Assembly (NCBI RefSeq): GCF_017873135.1
Contig: NZ_JAGGJV010000011.1
Coordinates: 62,001 to 126,000 of the forward strand
Direction of reading: 5' to 3'
Length of the DNA stretch: 64,000 nucleotides
Source of the DNA: Rhizobium herbae
GTDB taxonomy: Bacteria > Pseudomonadota > Alphaproteobacteria > Rhizobiales > Rhizobiaceae
Under the pieces are notes generated by a model, which did no database searches, was not told the origin of the DNA, and saw only the letters and a list, made by a program, of their open reading frames with translations. Shown one piece after another: positions 18,768 to 27,975 of this stretch. How positions within the stretch are numbered: position 1 is the first letter of the stretch; every line of letters starts with the position of its first letter. A program made the position numbers and the translations under genes.

Positions 18768-19142
18768 TTGACGCCAGCAACCATGCTTTGGTTCCAACGT
18801 CGTTTCGATGATTGGAATATGGGCTCTTGTCCTCACTTCGATAAGGCCAAGGTCTCAGGTCGGCCATGCACTCAAAGCATGGGTCAAATCAGGCATGGGC
18901 TGGAAGGGAGCTATCATGGCCCCGAAGCGGTCGACAATGACCGTCTATACAGGCACGTAATATGGTTTAAGAGCCAAGATGTAAGTCTGGTGTTGCTTTT
19001 AACCGATTTACAAGAACGGCAAAGCAAGCTGGACCACATGCGAGTCGACCAGTCCGCGAATTTCAACTTGCTGGACGTGTGCAGGATGCGCAAATGGATT
19101 GTCAGCGCAGGCGAGAGATTTAAGCAAGAATTGGACAGGTGA
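18768..19142 (+). CDS. Hypothetical protein, weak support
   Basis: An open frame of up to 124 codons that ends three bases before the start of the next gene, which hints at a coupled pair. Only the last ~45 residues (from LQERQSKLDHM) look like ordinary soluble helical protein; the first part looks poor, so the true start may be internal (for example the Met in MGQIRHGL). No family recognised. It may be nothing. Confidence 0.25.
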   Translation: MTPATMLWFQRRFDDWNMGSCPHFDKAKVSGRPCTQSMGQIRHGLEGSYHGPEAVDNDRLYRHVIWFKSQDVSLVLLLTDLQERQSKLDHMRVDQSANFNLLDVCRMRKWIVSAGERFKQELDR

Positions 19143-19145
19143 CTG

Positions 19146-19764
19146 ATGAACTACGCGAGGCTGCTGTGTGAGGGTGTTGGATCGTGGTTGCAGTTCGAGC
19201 ACGCCTGTGACCGATCCGGCCTGTTTAGCGAGAAATACCTGACCCAACCCATTGGGCAGATCTTGAGCGCCAGGTCAGGAAATCGTGTCAGGGCGGAATA
19301 CGTTCATCCGGTCTTGAGCGAGCTTGCAAAAGGGCCGGGGAGGCGTCCAGAAATTGATTTTGTCGTTTGCGATCCCTATCCCTCAATCACGATCGCTGTC
19401 GAATCGAAATGGATCGGAAAAACCAAGCCGAGCGTCGACAAAATATTCTGGGACCTGATCCGACTCGAGATGCTTGCCCATCATTCAAAGGCGCGATGTT
19501 TTTTCGTTTTAGGAGGAATGCGTTCCGACCTAAATAGCTACTTCAAGCATAAGCTTTTCTCTGGAATAGAGCCCGGCGAGCAGACCCGGCCGCTCTTGCG
19601 GACAGATATCAATAATGCACACAGGACTGCTTTGGTGCCGACGCGCGATCATTGCGGTCGAGAACCAACTGGTGCGAGAGGAAGACTGGGCTCATTTCTA
19701 TCAAAGTGAAATTGATCTGCTGGATGATGCTGCGGAGCGCCTGTTTCCACAACTCCGTCCGTAG
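19146..19764 (+). pseudogene. PD-(D/E)XK-like protein with apparent frameshift
   Basis: The frame from ATG 19146 carries EIDFVVCD followed by AVESKW, a D...ExK pattern of the restriction-enzyme-like nuclease fold, within an otherwise globular protein. After about residue 150 the text becomes low-quality (HRTALVPTRDH). In the +1 frame a coherent end appears, AVENQLVREEDWAHFYQ and on to a stop at 19764. A single indel between ~19570 and 19650 would explain both. Without the shift the frame-0 product would be 187 residues. Probably a broken hypothetical nuclease-like gene; a sequencing error is the alternative. Confidence 0.45.
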
Positions 19765-19894
19765 TGCGCTGATCAGCCGGGCATCTCAGGGATTGACGGT
19801 CTTCAATGCCAGGCTGGATTTGAACTGCCCGCGATATCCAGAGCTTAACGGTGGGCGGGGGGCAGCTGGCTGGCTCTCAGAATGGGCGTCTGGT

Positions 19895-21007
19895 TTATAA
19901 CAGACCCCATGCTCGAAACCTCCCCCTCCCCGTCATCTCGCGCAAGCCAAGTTCCAAAACGATCCGCCGCGCCGCTTGCGGCGTGACGTCCAGCGTTTTC
20001 GCCACCATGCCGGCCGACACCAACGGCCTAGCCATAACCAGCTCGACCAGCTCCGGCAGTTTCGAAGACGTCCGTCGCCCATCGAGCTTTCGGTCCATCA
20101 GTGTTTTCGCCAGCGCCAGACGATCGTGCTCCTTCAGCCCGATCTCGGCGGCCGCGATAAGACCTTGGACGATGGCGAGCAGCCGGGTTTGCCGGTCGCG
20201 ATGCCTGCGCCGATCGACCGGAATGGTTTTCAGGCCGAGATTGATAGGGGCGAGATGGGCACCAGTGGTAACGCCGGCCTGGCGCAGGATCGACGCCGCC
20301 AACAATCGCCCGAGCCAAGGCGCGTGCTGCAGCACCGTCAACTCGTTCCAGGCATCGAGGGCGATGATCGCCTGCAGCACCGCCGGTAGGTTTTCGGTCT
20401 GGCGCAGCACGCTGCGCCATTCGTCGAGCCGTTCGTCCTCGTCCCAGTCGAGATCATAGATCATCGGATCTTTGTCTTGGCCACCTCCGCGGCCGGGCCG
20501 GCTTGCGTTCTCGATCGCCGCCTTCGATCGGGCGAGCACCGCATCGATGGCAGCATAGTCGACGCCAGGGAGATTCTCGATGTCGTCGATATCTTCCCCC
20601 TCCCCTTCCGGATCTGACGCGTCCGCGCGCCGGATGCCGCCGGCCATCTCTCCCTCCTCGGCGTCGCCGGACGTGATCTCTGCGGTTTTTCGCAGTGTCC
20701 GAAGTCCGTCGGCGGAAAACGCCCAGCCGGGTGGTTGGGCAGCAACGCGCCGACGCGTGCGCAACACGTCGCGGGCGATTGTCAGCTCATGGGTCGGTGT
20801 GCGAATATCCCGCGTGGCATCATGGAGGACGAGGTCTTCGAGATGGACGAGTTCGCCGTCGATCCACAACGAGGCGCAGGCGTCGGCAAAGTGAGTGCGC
20901 TCAATAAAGCCCTGGCCGACCGGCGAACGGGCGATGCGCTCGTCGAGACGCGTGAGTACGGTAGCGGTGTGGCTTTTACTTCCAGATTTCAATCCGGGGA
21001 ATGTCAT
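19895..21007 (-). CDS. RHE_PE00001-family (DUF1612/HTH) protein
   Basis: A 370-residue protein of a family common on rhizobial plasmids and annotated after the R. etli protein RHE_PE00001: an N-terminal conserved DUF1612 region ([16 protein letters not shown] and following), an acidic linker around residues 130-150, and a C-terminal helix-turn-helix ([19 protein letters not shown]). A DNA-binding role is likely; a Fic-like or regulatory role has been suggested for relatives but is not seen here. It is divergent from tniA, with ~64 bases between the starts that hold an inverted repeat, so it may control tniABQ. Confidence 0.7.
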   Translation of the reverse strand: MTFPGLKSGSKSHTATVLTRLDERIARSPVGQGFIERTHFADACASLWIDGELVHLEDLVLHDATRDIRTPTHELTIARDVLRTRRRVAAQPPGWAFSADGLRTLRKTAEITSGDAEEGEMAGGIRRADASDPEGEGEDIDDIENLPGVDYAAIDAVLARSKAAIENASRPGRGGGQDKDPMIYDLDWDEDERLDEWRSVLRQTENLPAVLQAIIALDAWNELTVLQHAPWLGRLLAASILRQAGVTTGAHLAPINLGLKTIPVDRRRHRDRQTRLLAIVQGLIAAAEIGLKEHDRLALAKTLMDRKLDGRRTSSKLPELVELVMARPLVSAGMVAKTLDVTPQAARRIVLELGLREMTGRGRFRAWGLL

Positions 21008-21008
21008 A

Positions 21009-21027
21009 CGCCAGTTGGGTTCTGGCG
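21009..21027. promoter_or_regulatory. Inverted repeat in the RHE_PE/tniA divergent promoter
   Basis: CGCCAG, seven bases, CTGGCG: a perfect 6-bp inverted repeat directly upstream of the minus-strand start at 21007, with another ACTGGCG copy at 21032. Such a site fits an operator for the HTH protein encoded next to it. Short, so chance is possible. Confidence 0.3.
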
Positions 21028-21071
21028 CTAAACTGGCGACGATTTTCCGCTAATGATTTCAGCGAGGCCCT

Positions 21072-22724
21072 TTGCCAAAGCCATTTCACGATCGAAGTTC
21101 GCCGGCGGCGCGCCCGGTCTCGGACGAGCACTGGTTGATGGCGCGTCGAATGGCCCGCGAGCTGGACAAAATCCTGGATGGCGGCAATCCAAGGCGGGCT
21201 GCCATCAAACGCGCTGCGGCTGAACTGCGGCTCACCACCCGGCAAATCTACAATCTCCTCGCCCGCTATCGCGCCGATCGGACAGTGACCAGCTTGCTTC
21301 CTCGCACTGCGACCAGTCGGCGCAAGCGGCTGCCGGAACACGTGGAGGCGATCATCGCCGCCACACTTCGCGAGAAGTGGCTGACGCTCGAGCCGACCCC
21401 ACTTGCTCCCGTGGTCGACGAGATCCGCGCGCGCTGCGAGGAAGCCGGTCTTGCCGTTCCCTCATATGTGACGGTCGCTCGGCGCATCCCGATGTTGTTT
21501 TCGCCTGAAGAGATCGCGAAGAAGCGATCGGCCAATCCAAAGCACTTGCTGCGGCTGAAGCCGCGACCCGGCTATATCCATGCGCCGCACCCGCTCGCCG
21601 TGTGCCAAATCGACCATACGCCGACCGACATCAATTTCGTGGAGGTGGTCGATGGCGCCGGTGTGTTCGTCGGCCGACCCTATTTGACTGTCATCACCGA
21701 CGTGGCGACGCGATCCATTCTCGGCTTCTGCCTCACCTTGGAAAAGCCGTCGGCTCTATCCGTTGCGCTTTGTCTCGCCCAAGCCATGTGTCCGAAAGAT
21801 ACATGGCTTGCAGCGCGCAATCTCAATCACGCCTGGCCGATGTTCGGTCGACCGCAGCTGCTCGTCACGGACTCGGCAATGGAGTTCAAGGGACACGCCT
21901 TCCAGCGAGGATGTGACGATTATGGGATCAGGATCCGGTATCGCGATCGAGGCCGTGTCCATCAAGGCGGGGTCGTTGAGCGGCTGCTGGGAAAGCTCAA
22001 TGCGGTCCTCGCCACCTACCCGGGCTCTTCGGGCCGTTCGGTGGCCCACCGCGACGAATATCCATCCGAGCGGCGCGCCTGCCTGAGCTTCGCCGATCTG
22101 GAGCGCTGCGTTGCGCTGGCCGTGATCGATCACAACCTGCAGGAAAATTCCAAGACCCTGAAGGTCCCCATGACGGAATGGCGGCGCAACGCAGCCGCCC
22201 TGCCTCGGTTCGACGATGACCCGCAGCGCGTGCTGTTGTCGTTCTTGCCGGGAACGGAAAGGCAATTGTCACCGCAAGGGATCAACATGTTCGCCATGCA
22301 CTATTATTCGCCGTGGCTGAGCGCCGTCGTTCCCGAGCGTGACCGGCTCGGAAGGCTTGAGGTGCGATACGACCCCCGTGACATCAGCCATGTTTACATC
22401 CGCGACCCGGAAAACCGACAGTTTCGGCCGGTCGAGCGACGCAACGGCCAACTGACGTCAGTGACGATGTGGGAGCATGCGGCGGAACGCACCCGTCGGC
22501 GTGCGGCAAACCACCGCTCAAGCACTGAGAAGGTGGCGCTCCGCCGCGAGATCGCAGCCATTGTGCAATCGGCGAAACCCTCCAGGCGCCAGTTGCGTGA
22601 TGCTGTCCGCAAGGCCCATGCCGCCGCGGCGGAAAAGCCTTATGCCATTATGCAGCAGCCGGCACTTCCTCCCGCCGAGCATCCCACGCGTCAGAAGAGC
22701 CGGTTGCCGGTGGAGGATTGGTAG
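21072..22724 (+). CDS. tniA: TniA-like DDE transposase
   Basis: A 550-residue transposase of the Mu/TniA type. The N terminus has an HTH (RLTTRQIYNLLARY); the rve catalytic core has the first Asp in QIDHTPTD, the second in VTDSAMEF and the Glu in HQGGVVERLLGKLN; a Mu-transposase C-terminal beta domain follows (YYSPWLSAVVPERD). It would cut and join transposon ends together with the TniB ATPase. The start is TTG 21072, with no better ATG upstream in frame. Its last codons overlap the proposed TTG start of tniB, and no tniR resolvase gene follows. I could not identify terminal repeats of a Tn5053/Tn402-like unit. Confidence 0.85.
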   Translation: MPKPFHDRSSPAARPVSDEHWLMARRMARELDKILDGGNPRRAAIKRAAAELRLTTRQIYNLLARYRADRTVTSLLPRTATSRRKRLPEHVEAIIAATLREKWLTLEPTPLAPVVDEIRARCEEAGLAVPSYVTVARRIPMLFSPEEIAKKRSANPKHLLRLKPRPGYIHAPHPLAVCQIDHTPTDINFVEVVDGAGVFVGRPYLTVITDVATRSILGFCLTLEKPSALSVALCLAQAMCPKDTWLAARNLNHAWPMFGRPQLLVTDSAMEFKGHAFQRGCDDYGIRIRYRDRGRVHQGGVVERLLGKLNAVLATYPGSSGRSVAHRDEYPSERRACLSFADLERCVALAVIDHNLQENSKTLKVPMTEWRRNAAALPRFDDDPQRVLLSFLPGTERQLSPQGINMFAMHYYSPWLSAVVPERDRLGRLEVRYDPRDISHVYIRDPENRQFRPVERRNGQLTSVTMWEHAAERTRRRAANHRSSTEKVALRREIAAIVQSAKPSRRQLRDAVRKAHAAAAEKPYAIMQQPALPPAEHPTRQKSRLPVEDW

Positions 22725-23605
22725 CAACAGTGGATCATTTGATCGAGCATGTCCGGCCGTATCTTGATCGTGATCATGAGGCAAGGATCGCTTATATCCG
22801 CGCGCCACGGTGGATCGGGCATCATGCCGCCCAGGATAGCCATCGGCGACTTGCCGAGCTTCTGTTACGGCCTCCGTCTTTGCGAACCCAGGGGCTGATG
22901 TTGGTCGGCCCGTACGCCAACGGTAAGACGATGATTGCCGAGCGGTTCGCCGTCGAGCACCTGAGAACCTCGCCCAAGCAAAGGGTATGGATAGCCCAGA
23001 CACGCGAAGGCGCTGGCCTTGGCCATTTCTATGCCAGTATTCTGCAGGCGCTGCGGGCGCCCGGCGCCGATATGTGGAACCTTGGCCGCAAGGCCGAACA
23101 ACTCGACCATTTGCTGTTCAGCCTCAAACCGAAGGTGCTGATTTTCGACGAGTTTCATAATGCGTTGCGGGGTCGTCCGCGCGACGTCGAAGCCGTTTTT
23201 GCATTCCTGCGGCGGATTGGCCGCCAGTACGACATCTCGCCGGTGCTGATTGGCGAGGTGGCCGTCTGCGATTTTATCAACGCCACCAGCGAGATGGCGA
23301 GCCGCTTCGACCTGGTCGCAGTTCCACGCTGGCAATATGACGAGAACTATCTCATGCTGCTCGACAGTCTCGAAGCCGCTTTGCCGCTGGCCAAAAGCTC
23401 GGATTTGTCGACCGAACCGTTGGCCCGGCTAATATTCAGCCTGTCGGAAGGCTTGATTGGCGAGATAGTCACCATCGTCGCGAAGGCGGCGATCGCGGCA
23501 ATCACATCCGGGACCGAACGCATCAGCAAAGCCAACATCGACGCGCTGCGCTATGTGCCGATCTCACAGCGGCGCAACTCCCCTCTGCGTCAGAGCCTTC
23601 TATGA
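22718..23605 (+). CDS. tniB: TniB-like AAA+ transposition ATPase
   Basis: A 295-residue AAA+ protein of the TniB/TnsC-like group, which selects target DNA and activates the transposase. Walker A is in GPYANGKTM (~residues 64-72) and Walker B in VLIFDEFHNAL. The start is TTG 22718, overlapping the tniA stop, or GTG 22730 just inside. Its stop overlaps the ATG of tniQ, so tniA-tniB-tniQ form one translational unit. Confidence 0.85.
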   Translation: MVATVDHLIEHVRPYLDRDHEARIAYIRAPRWIGHHAAQDSHRRLAELLLRPPSLRTQGLMLVGPYANGKTMIAERFAVEHLRTSPKQRVWIAQTREGAGLGHFYASILQALRAPGADMWNLGRKAEQLDHLLFSLKPKVLIFDEFHNALRGRPRDVEAVFAFLRRIGRQYDISPVLIGEVAVCDFINATSEMASRFDLVAVPRWQYDENYLMLLDSLEAALPLAKSSDLSTEPLARLIFSLSEGLIGEIVTIVAKAAIAAITSGTERISKANIDALRYVPISQRRNSPLRQSLL

Positions 23606-24663
23606 TGGTCATCGATGCTCCCGGCCTGGCAATCGGCATCCGCGAGCGATACCGCGATGTCGTTTCGGAAAAGTGGCCCGTCATCGTCACGCCGCAGGCC
23701 GACGAATTGCTATCGAGCTGGTTGCACCGGCTTGCATTTGCGAACGGCATTGCGCCTCGACCGTTCGCCCGCGTACTCGGGCTTAATGCAGGGATGTGGT
23801 CGGCCGCCCTGGACCTCAAGCTCCCGGCCGACATTGCAACCCTTCTCCAAGCCCACACCGGGATTTCGGAACACCAACTCTCGGCGATGTCGCTAGCTGG
23901 ATCGCCGCTGAAGCCGCTCTTGCTGCCATTGCGAAACAACGGACGTCGCGACAGTTCGCGGTGGCTGCAGTTCTGTTCTCGATGCCTGGCTGAGGATGCA
24001 CAGCCATACTTTCGGCGACGATGGCGGTTGGCAACCAAAGCTTGCTGTTCAAAACATGGTTGCGGGTTGCGCGATCGATGCCCATCGTGCCGCAGCCGTG
24101 TTGCGGCTTTCGATCAGACTGAACTCGTTCCGCAACATCATTGCGCCCGCTGCGGCTATGACCTGCGTCGGGCATCGATTGTCGGTGTCGGTCCAGAGGT
24201 AAGACGGCTTGACCGCTGCATCGACGATATCTGCCGACTGGAAGCGATAACAGGCTCACGGGCCAGCGTTACCGTCGTTCAGCGCCTACTTGGCATGCCA
24301 AATGTTGCCGGCCTCTATGCGACATCGCCCCTGACGAGCCTGTCCACGTCGACGCGAATTCGCTGCGTCGAACGGCTCGCAATAAGATCCAGTGATTGGT
24401 TGACGGTCGATGATGATGTTGTGGTCACACATTGGCGACGGCTGATCCTCTCCGCGGGTGGTCACCTTCCTTTGATCACGCTGCTTGCGGATGCCCTCAA
24501 ACGGCTTGGGCAGCAACCTTCCATCACACGCCCTCCTCCGGCTGCAGACCTCTCAGCGCTATTGTGTGCCTACGCGAGTATCACGAGAAGCCCTCATCGT
24601 CGGTGGGCTCGAACTCACCACCAGCCCGGCGATCACCAAGCGGCGGGCGGACAGCGGGGTTAG
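23602..24663 (+). CDS. tniQ: TniQ-family protein
   Basis: A 353-residue TniQ-type protein. The N-terminal segment (DELLSSWLHRLAFANG) is the family signature; two Cys/His zinc-binding clusters follow (FCSRCLAED with KHGC and CPSC, then HHCARCGYDL). TniQ works with TniA and TniB in target selection. The start overlaps the tniB stop by four bases. Length is normal for stand-alone TniQ; there are no Cas genes nearby, so this is not a CRISPR-associated transposon. Confidence 0.8.
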   Translation: MMVIDAPGLAIGIRERYRDVVSEKWPVIVTPQADELLSSWLHRLAFANGIAPRPFARVLGLNAGMWSAALDLKLPADIATLLQAHTGISEHQLSAMSLAGSPLKPLLLPLRNNGRRDSSRWLQFCSRCLAEDAQPYFRRRWRLATKACCSKHGCGLRDRCPSCRSRVAAFDQTELVPQHHCARCGYDLRRASIVGVGPEVRRLDRCIDDICRLEAITGSRASVTVVQRLLGMPNVAGLYATSPLTSLSTSTRIRCVERLAIRSSDWLTVDDDVVVTHWRRLILSAGGHLPLITLLADALKRLGQQPSITRPPPAADLSALLCAYASITRSPHRRWARTHHQPGDHQAAGGQRG

Positions 24664-24755
24664 CGGTGGTCCGGATGCGCGGTTTGGGACTTAAGCGCGA
24701 GCTGTCTTTGGTCTATGTTGACGCATGACAGGACTTTGGAAAGTGGACTGCGGCG

Positions 24756-27209
24756 TTGGCAGGTTGGGACGACACTTCTGAAGAGATTGCGCGGATTCGG
24801 CGGCGCTTGGCTGATCTCGATGCTGAGCGTCTGGAGCTCGAGCGTATGTTAGAAATGCTGGAGAAAATGGTCACATCCGATAGCTGCGCGCCGGAACGAC
24901 CGTCGTCTGTCGATGCCCCTGTTACCAACAGTTCACCGTCAGCCGAGAAAATCGAGTTGTTCCGACGCCTGTTCGCGGGGCGCCCCGATGTTTTCCCAGT
25001 TCGTTGGGAAAACAGGAAGGCCGCGCGCTCCGGCTATTCGCCTGCCTGCTCCAACGAGTGGGCAAAGGGGATCTGCGGTAAGCCGAAGGTCAAATGCGGG
25101 GAATGTTCGCATCAGGCTTTCATTCCGCCCTCCGAGGATATCATCGAAAAGCATCTTCGCGGCGGCGATTTTCGGTCTGGCGATTTTCGGTCTGGCGATT
25201 TTGTTGCCGGGGTGTATCCGTTGCTGCAAGACGAAACGTGCTGGTTCCTCGCAGCGGATTTCGACAAGGAAAGCTGGGCTGATGACACCAGAGCATTGCT
25301 GGCTACCTGTCGTGCAAAGGGAATTGCCGCAGCTCTTGAACGGTCGAGATCTGGGAACGGCGGTCATGTCTGGATATTCTTCTCCGAACCCATTCCGGCC
25401 CGGATCGCCCGGCAACTGGGCGCTGCCCTGATCACGGAGACGATGGAGAACCGTCCCGAGATTGGCTTCACATCTTATGATCGTTTCTTTCCCAATCAGG
25501 ATACGATGCCGCTTGGCGGTTTCGGTAATCTGATCGCGCTTCCTCTGCAAAGGAGAGCTCGCGAAAACGGCAACAGCGTTTTTGTCGATGACGACTTGCG
25601 GCCTTACGACGACCAGTGGGCCTACCTCTCGTCCCTGACCAGGCTATCGGCGGACATTGTCTTCAGGATCGCCGATGAAGCTGAATTGTCGGGGCGGGTC
25701 TTGGGCGTCCGGATGCCAGTCGATGACGAACATGCCGATGAGCCGTGGAAGATGTTGCCGTCGCGGCGTAGCGAGCCGCGGCGAATTGAGGCTGCGATCC
25801 CGCAAAGCATCAAGGTCGTGATCGCCGACCAGGTGTACATCGATAGGACCGAGCTTCCGTCCGCGCTGATTGCGCAGTTCGTGCGCCTGGCGGCATTCCA
25901 GAACCCGGAATTCTATCGTACGCAAGCAATGCGTTTGCCGACCTTCGGCAAACCTCGGATCATCTCCTGTGCCGAGCTTCACCCACGCCATGTCGCGCTG
26001 CCACGAGGCTGCTTCGACGAAACTGTAGAGCTGATCAAGAGCCATGGCGCCATCGCCATTTTGGAGGATCTCCGCGAAGATGGGGAGGCTCTACCCGCCG
26101 GCGTTTCGTTCCAAGGGGAACTGCGACGGCCACAATCGCGGGCCTTTGATGCTCTTGTCGCCAACGATAACGGCGTGCTCGCCGCCACGACCGCGTTCGG
26201 CAAGACAGTTGTCGCAGCTGCACTCATAGCACATCGCGGCCGCAACACGCTGGTTCTCGTTCACCGGAGGGAGCTTCTCACCCAATGGGTAGAGCGTCTG
26301 ACTTCCTTCCTGAGCATCGAACCAAAGCAGATCGGCGTCATCGGTGGCGGGAAAAGGAAGCCAACGGGGGTCATCGATGTGGCGCTGATCCAAAGCCTGG
26401 TTCGGAATGGCGAGGTCGATGACATCGTGGGAAATTACGGTCATCTGATTGTCGACGAGTGCCACCATCTGTCCGCTGCAAGTTTTGAACTTGTCGCTCG
26501 CAGATCCAAAGCGCGGTATGTCGTAGGCTTATCTGCCACCGTTGCGCGAAAAGACGGTCATCATCCGATCATCTTCATGCAATGCGGCCCCGTTCGTCAC
26601 CGGGTCGATGCAAGGGTTCAAGCTGCCGAGCGTGGTATTCGCCACCGTGCCCGCGACCGTTCGACGAAGTTTGAGTTGCCAGCGTCACTCGTCTCGGCCG
26701 AGCGCCCGTCAATGCCAGCGATCTATGCGGCCCTTGCGCAGGACCAAGGCCGAAATGACCTGATTTTCGATGACGTGCTGAAATCCCTCGAGGCCAGACG
26801 TTCGCCCATCCTGCTGACTGAGCGTAAGGATCACCTCGATTATCTCCAGCAAAAATTCTCGCCGTTCGTGAAGAATCTGGTGGTGCTGCGCGGCGGCATG
26901 TCGGCGAAGGATCGCAAGCAAGCCAACGCGGCGTTGAATGTCGCAGACGATGATGAGCGCCTGATACTTGCGATAGGCCGCTACATCGGGGAAGGCTTCG
27001 ATGATGCCCGTCTCGACACGTTGTTCCTGACCATGCCGATCGCCTGGAGAGGCACTTTGGCGCAGTATGTCGGCCGTCTGCATCGCCAACATGATGGCAA
27101 GAGAGACGTTTTGGTGGTCGACTATGTCGATAACACCGTTCCGGTTCTGGCTCGGATGGCAGCGAAACGACGCGTGGGTTATCGGGCGCTCGGCTATGTG
27201 ATAGAGTAG
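24756..27209 (+). CDS. TOTE-type primase-helicase
   Basis: An 817-residue fusion. It opens with a short coiled coil (residues ~5-35). The archaeo-eukaryotic primase domain of the TOTE conflict-system family follows, with a catalytic D168-F-D170 and H204 in SGNGGHVW. The second half is a superfamily 2 helicase: ATTAFGKT with K483-T484 as Walker A, DECH at 567-570 and a C-terminal motif VI near YVGRLHRQ. Relatives are proposed to act in conflicts between mobile elements. An in-frame 15-bp tandem repeat gives GDFRSGDFRSGDF inside the primase domain. The start is TTG 24756; ATG codons lie further in. It is downstream of tniQ by ~90 bases. Confidence 0.8.
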   Translation: MAGWDDTSEEIARIRRRLADLDAERLELERMLEMLEKMVTSDSCAPERPSSVDAPVTNSSPSAEKIELFRRLFAGRPDVFPVRWENRKAARSGYSPACSNEWAKGICGKPKVKCGECSHQAFIPPSEDIIEKHLRGGDFRSGDFRSGDFVAGVYPLLQDETCWFLAADFDKESWADDTRALLATCRAKGIAAALERSRSGNGGHVWIFFSEPIPARIARQLGAALITETMENRPEIGFTSYDRFFPNQDTMPLGGFGNLIALPLQRRARENGNSVFVDDDLRPYDDQWAYLSSLTRLSADIVFRIADEAELSGRVLGVRMPVDDEHADEPWKMLPSRRSEPRRIEAAIPQSIKVVIADQVYIDRTELPSALIAQFVRLAAFQNPEFYRTQAMRLPTFGKPRIISCAELHPRHVALPRGCFDETVELIKSHGAIAILEDLREDGEALPAGVSFQGELRRPQSRAFDALVANDNGVLAATTAFGKTVVAAALIAHRGRNTLVLVHRRELLTQWVERLTSFLSIEPKQIGVIGGGKRKPTGVIDVALIQSLVRNGEVDDIVGNYGHLIVDECHHLSAASFELVARRSKARYVVGLSATVARKDGHHPIIFMQCGPVRHRVDARVQAAERGIRHRARDRSTKFELPASLVSAERPSMPAIYAALAQDQGRNDLIFDDVLKSLEARRSPILLTERKDHLDYLQQKFSPFVKNLVVLRGGMSAKDRKQANAALNVADDDERLILAIGRYIGEGFDDARLDTLFLTMPIAWRGTLAQYVGRLHRQHDGKRDVLVVDYVDNTVPVLARMAAKRRVGYRALGYVIE
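25164..25202 (+). repeat. In-frame 15-bp tandem repeat (2.6 copies)
   Basis: The unit GGCGATTTTCGGTCT is present twice exactly and a third time for the first nine bases. It encodes GDFRS repeats inside the TOTE primase domain. Such a perfect repeat can expand or contract by slippage without breaking the frame. Confidence 0.85.
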
Positions 27210-27270
27210 CTGGCGCGGCTTAAGGGAAGTGGAGCGGCCCATGGCAGTCCGTCATGCCCACCAAATGCGC

Positions 27271-27975
27271 TTACAGCTGATCCTGCTCGTCGCCATCGGC
27301 GCCTTCTTTCGCCAACTCTTCCCGCACAAGCGCCTGTCGGCTAAGCAGCCCGTCATCCTCAAGCCGCTCCAGATCGGGCAGGTCACGCAGTGTCTCAAGG
27401 CCGAACGCCGATAGGAAATGCTTCGTCGTTACATAGGTGTAGGGCGCGCCGGGTGTCGGGCTGCGCGGGCCAGAGCCGAGAAACCCGGCATCGCGCAAAC
27501 TGGCGATCGTGTCGCGGCTTATCTCCTTGCCGAACATGGTGGACAGCTCGCTGCGGGTCACCGGCTGTAGGTAGGCGATTGCCGCCAGCACCGCAGCCTC
27601 ATGCTCCGACAGATACGCCGGGGCCGACCGCGTTGGCGCCTGCGATGCCCGGATCGCAGATGCGTAGGCCGAACGGCTTCGATGCTGCCAACCGCCGGCG
27701 ACCGCGACGATATCATAGGGACGGGACCGCAGTTCCTCACGCAAATCGTCGATGAGGAGATCGATGCTACAGCTCTTTCCGACCACGCGCGCCAAAATCT
27801 CGCGGCTGACCGGCTCGGTGGCAGAAAAGATCACCGCCTCGACGCGCAGCATCCACTCGCGCCAGCGCAGTTCCGGCGGTAAATCCTCAAGCTCTCTATC
27901 GAAGAGGATTTCATCCTTCGACTTCGGTCTGCGGCCTCGAACTGCTTTGGCTGCATTTGATCCAGCCATCGTCAA
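27271..27975 (-). CDS. ScpB-like SMC-ScpAB subunit (plasmid type)
   Basis: A 234-residue protein with the two winged-helix repeats of ScpB: LRVEAVIFSATEPVSREIL at the first and SEHEAAVLAAIAYLQPVT with DTIASLRDAGFL at the second. Chromosomal ScpB joins SMC and ScpA kleisin in condensation, but no SMC or ScpA gene is present here, so this copy may act on host SMC or serve the module it belongs to. The stop is at 27271 and the start overlaps the DUF1403 gene's stop by four bases. Basic N-terminal residues (RGRRPKSKDE) may bind DNA. Confidence 0.8.
   Translation of the reverse strand: MTMAGSNAAKAVRGRRPKSKDEILFDRELEDLPPELRWREWMLRVEAVIFSATEPVSREILARVVGKSCSIDLLIDDLREELRSRPYDIVAVAGGWQHRSRSAYASAIRASQAPTRSAPAYLSEHEAAVLAAIAYLQPVTRSELSTMFGKEISRDTIASLRDAGFLGSGPRSPTPGAPYTYVTTKHFLSAFGLETLRDLPDLERLEDDGLLSRQALVREELAKEGADGDEQDQL

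Noticed and set aside
21602..24663. CRISPR-associated transposon at tniABQ
   Set aside because: No Cas genes, no repeat array and TniQ is of ordinary stand-alone type.
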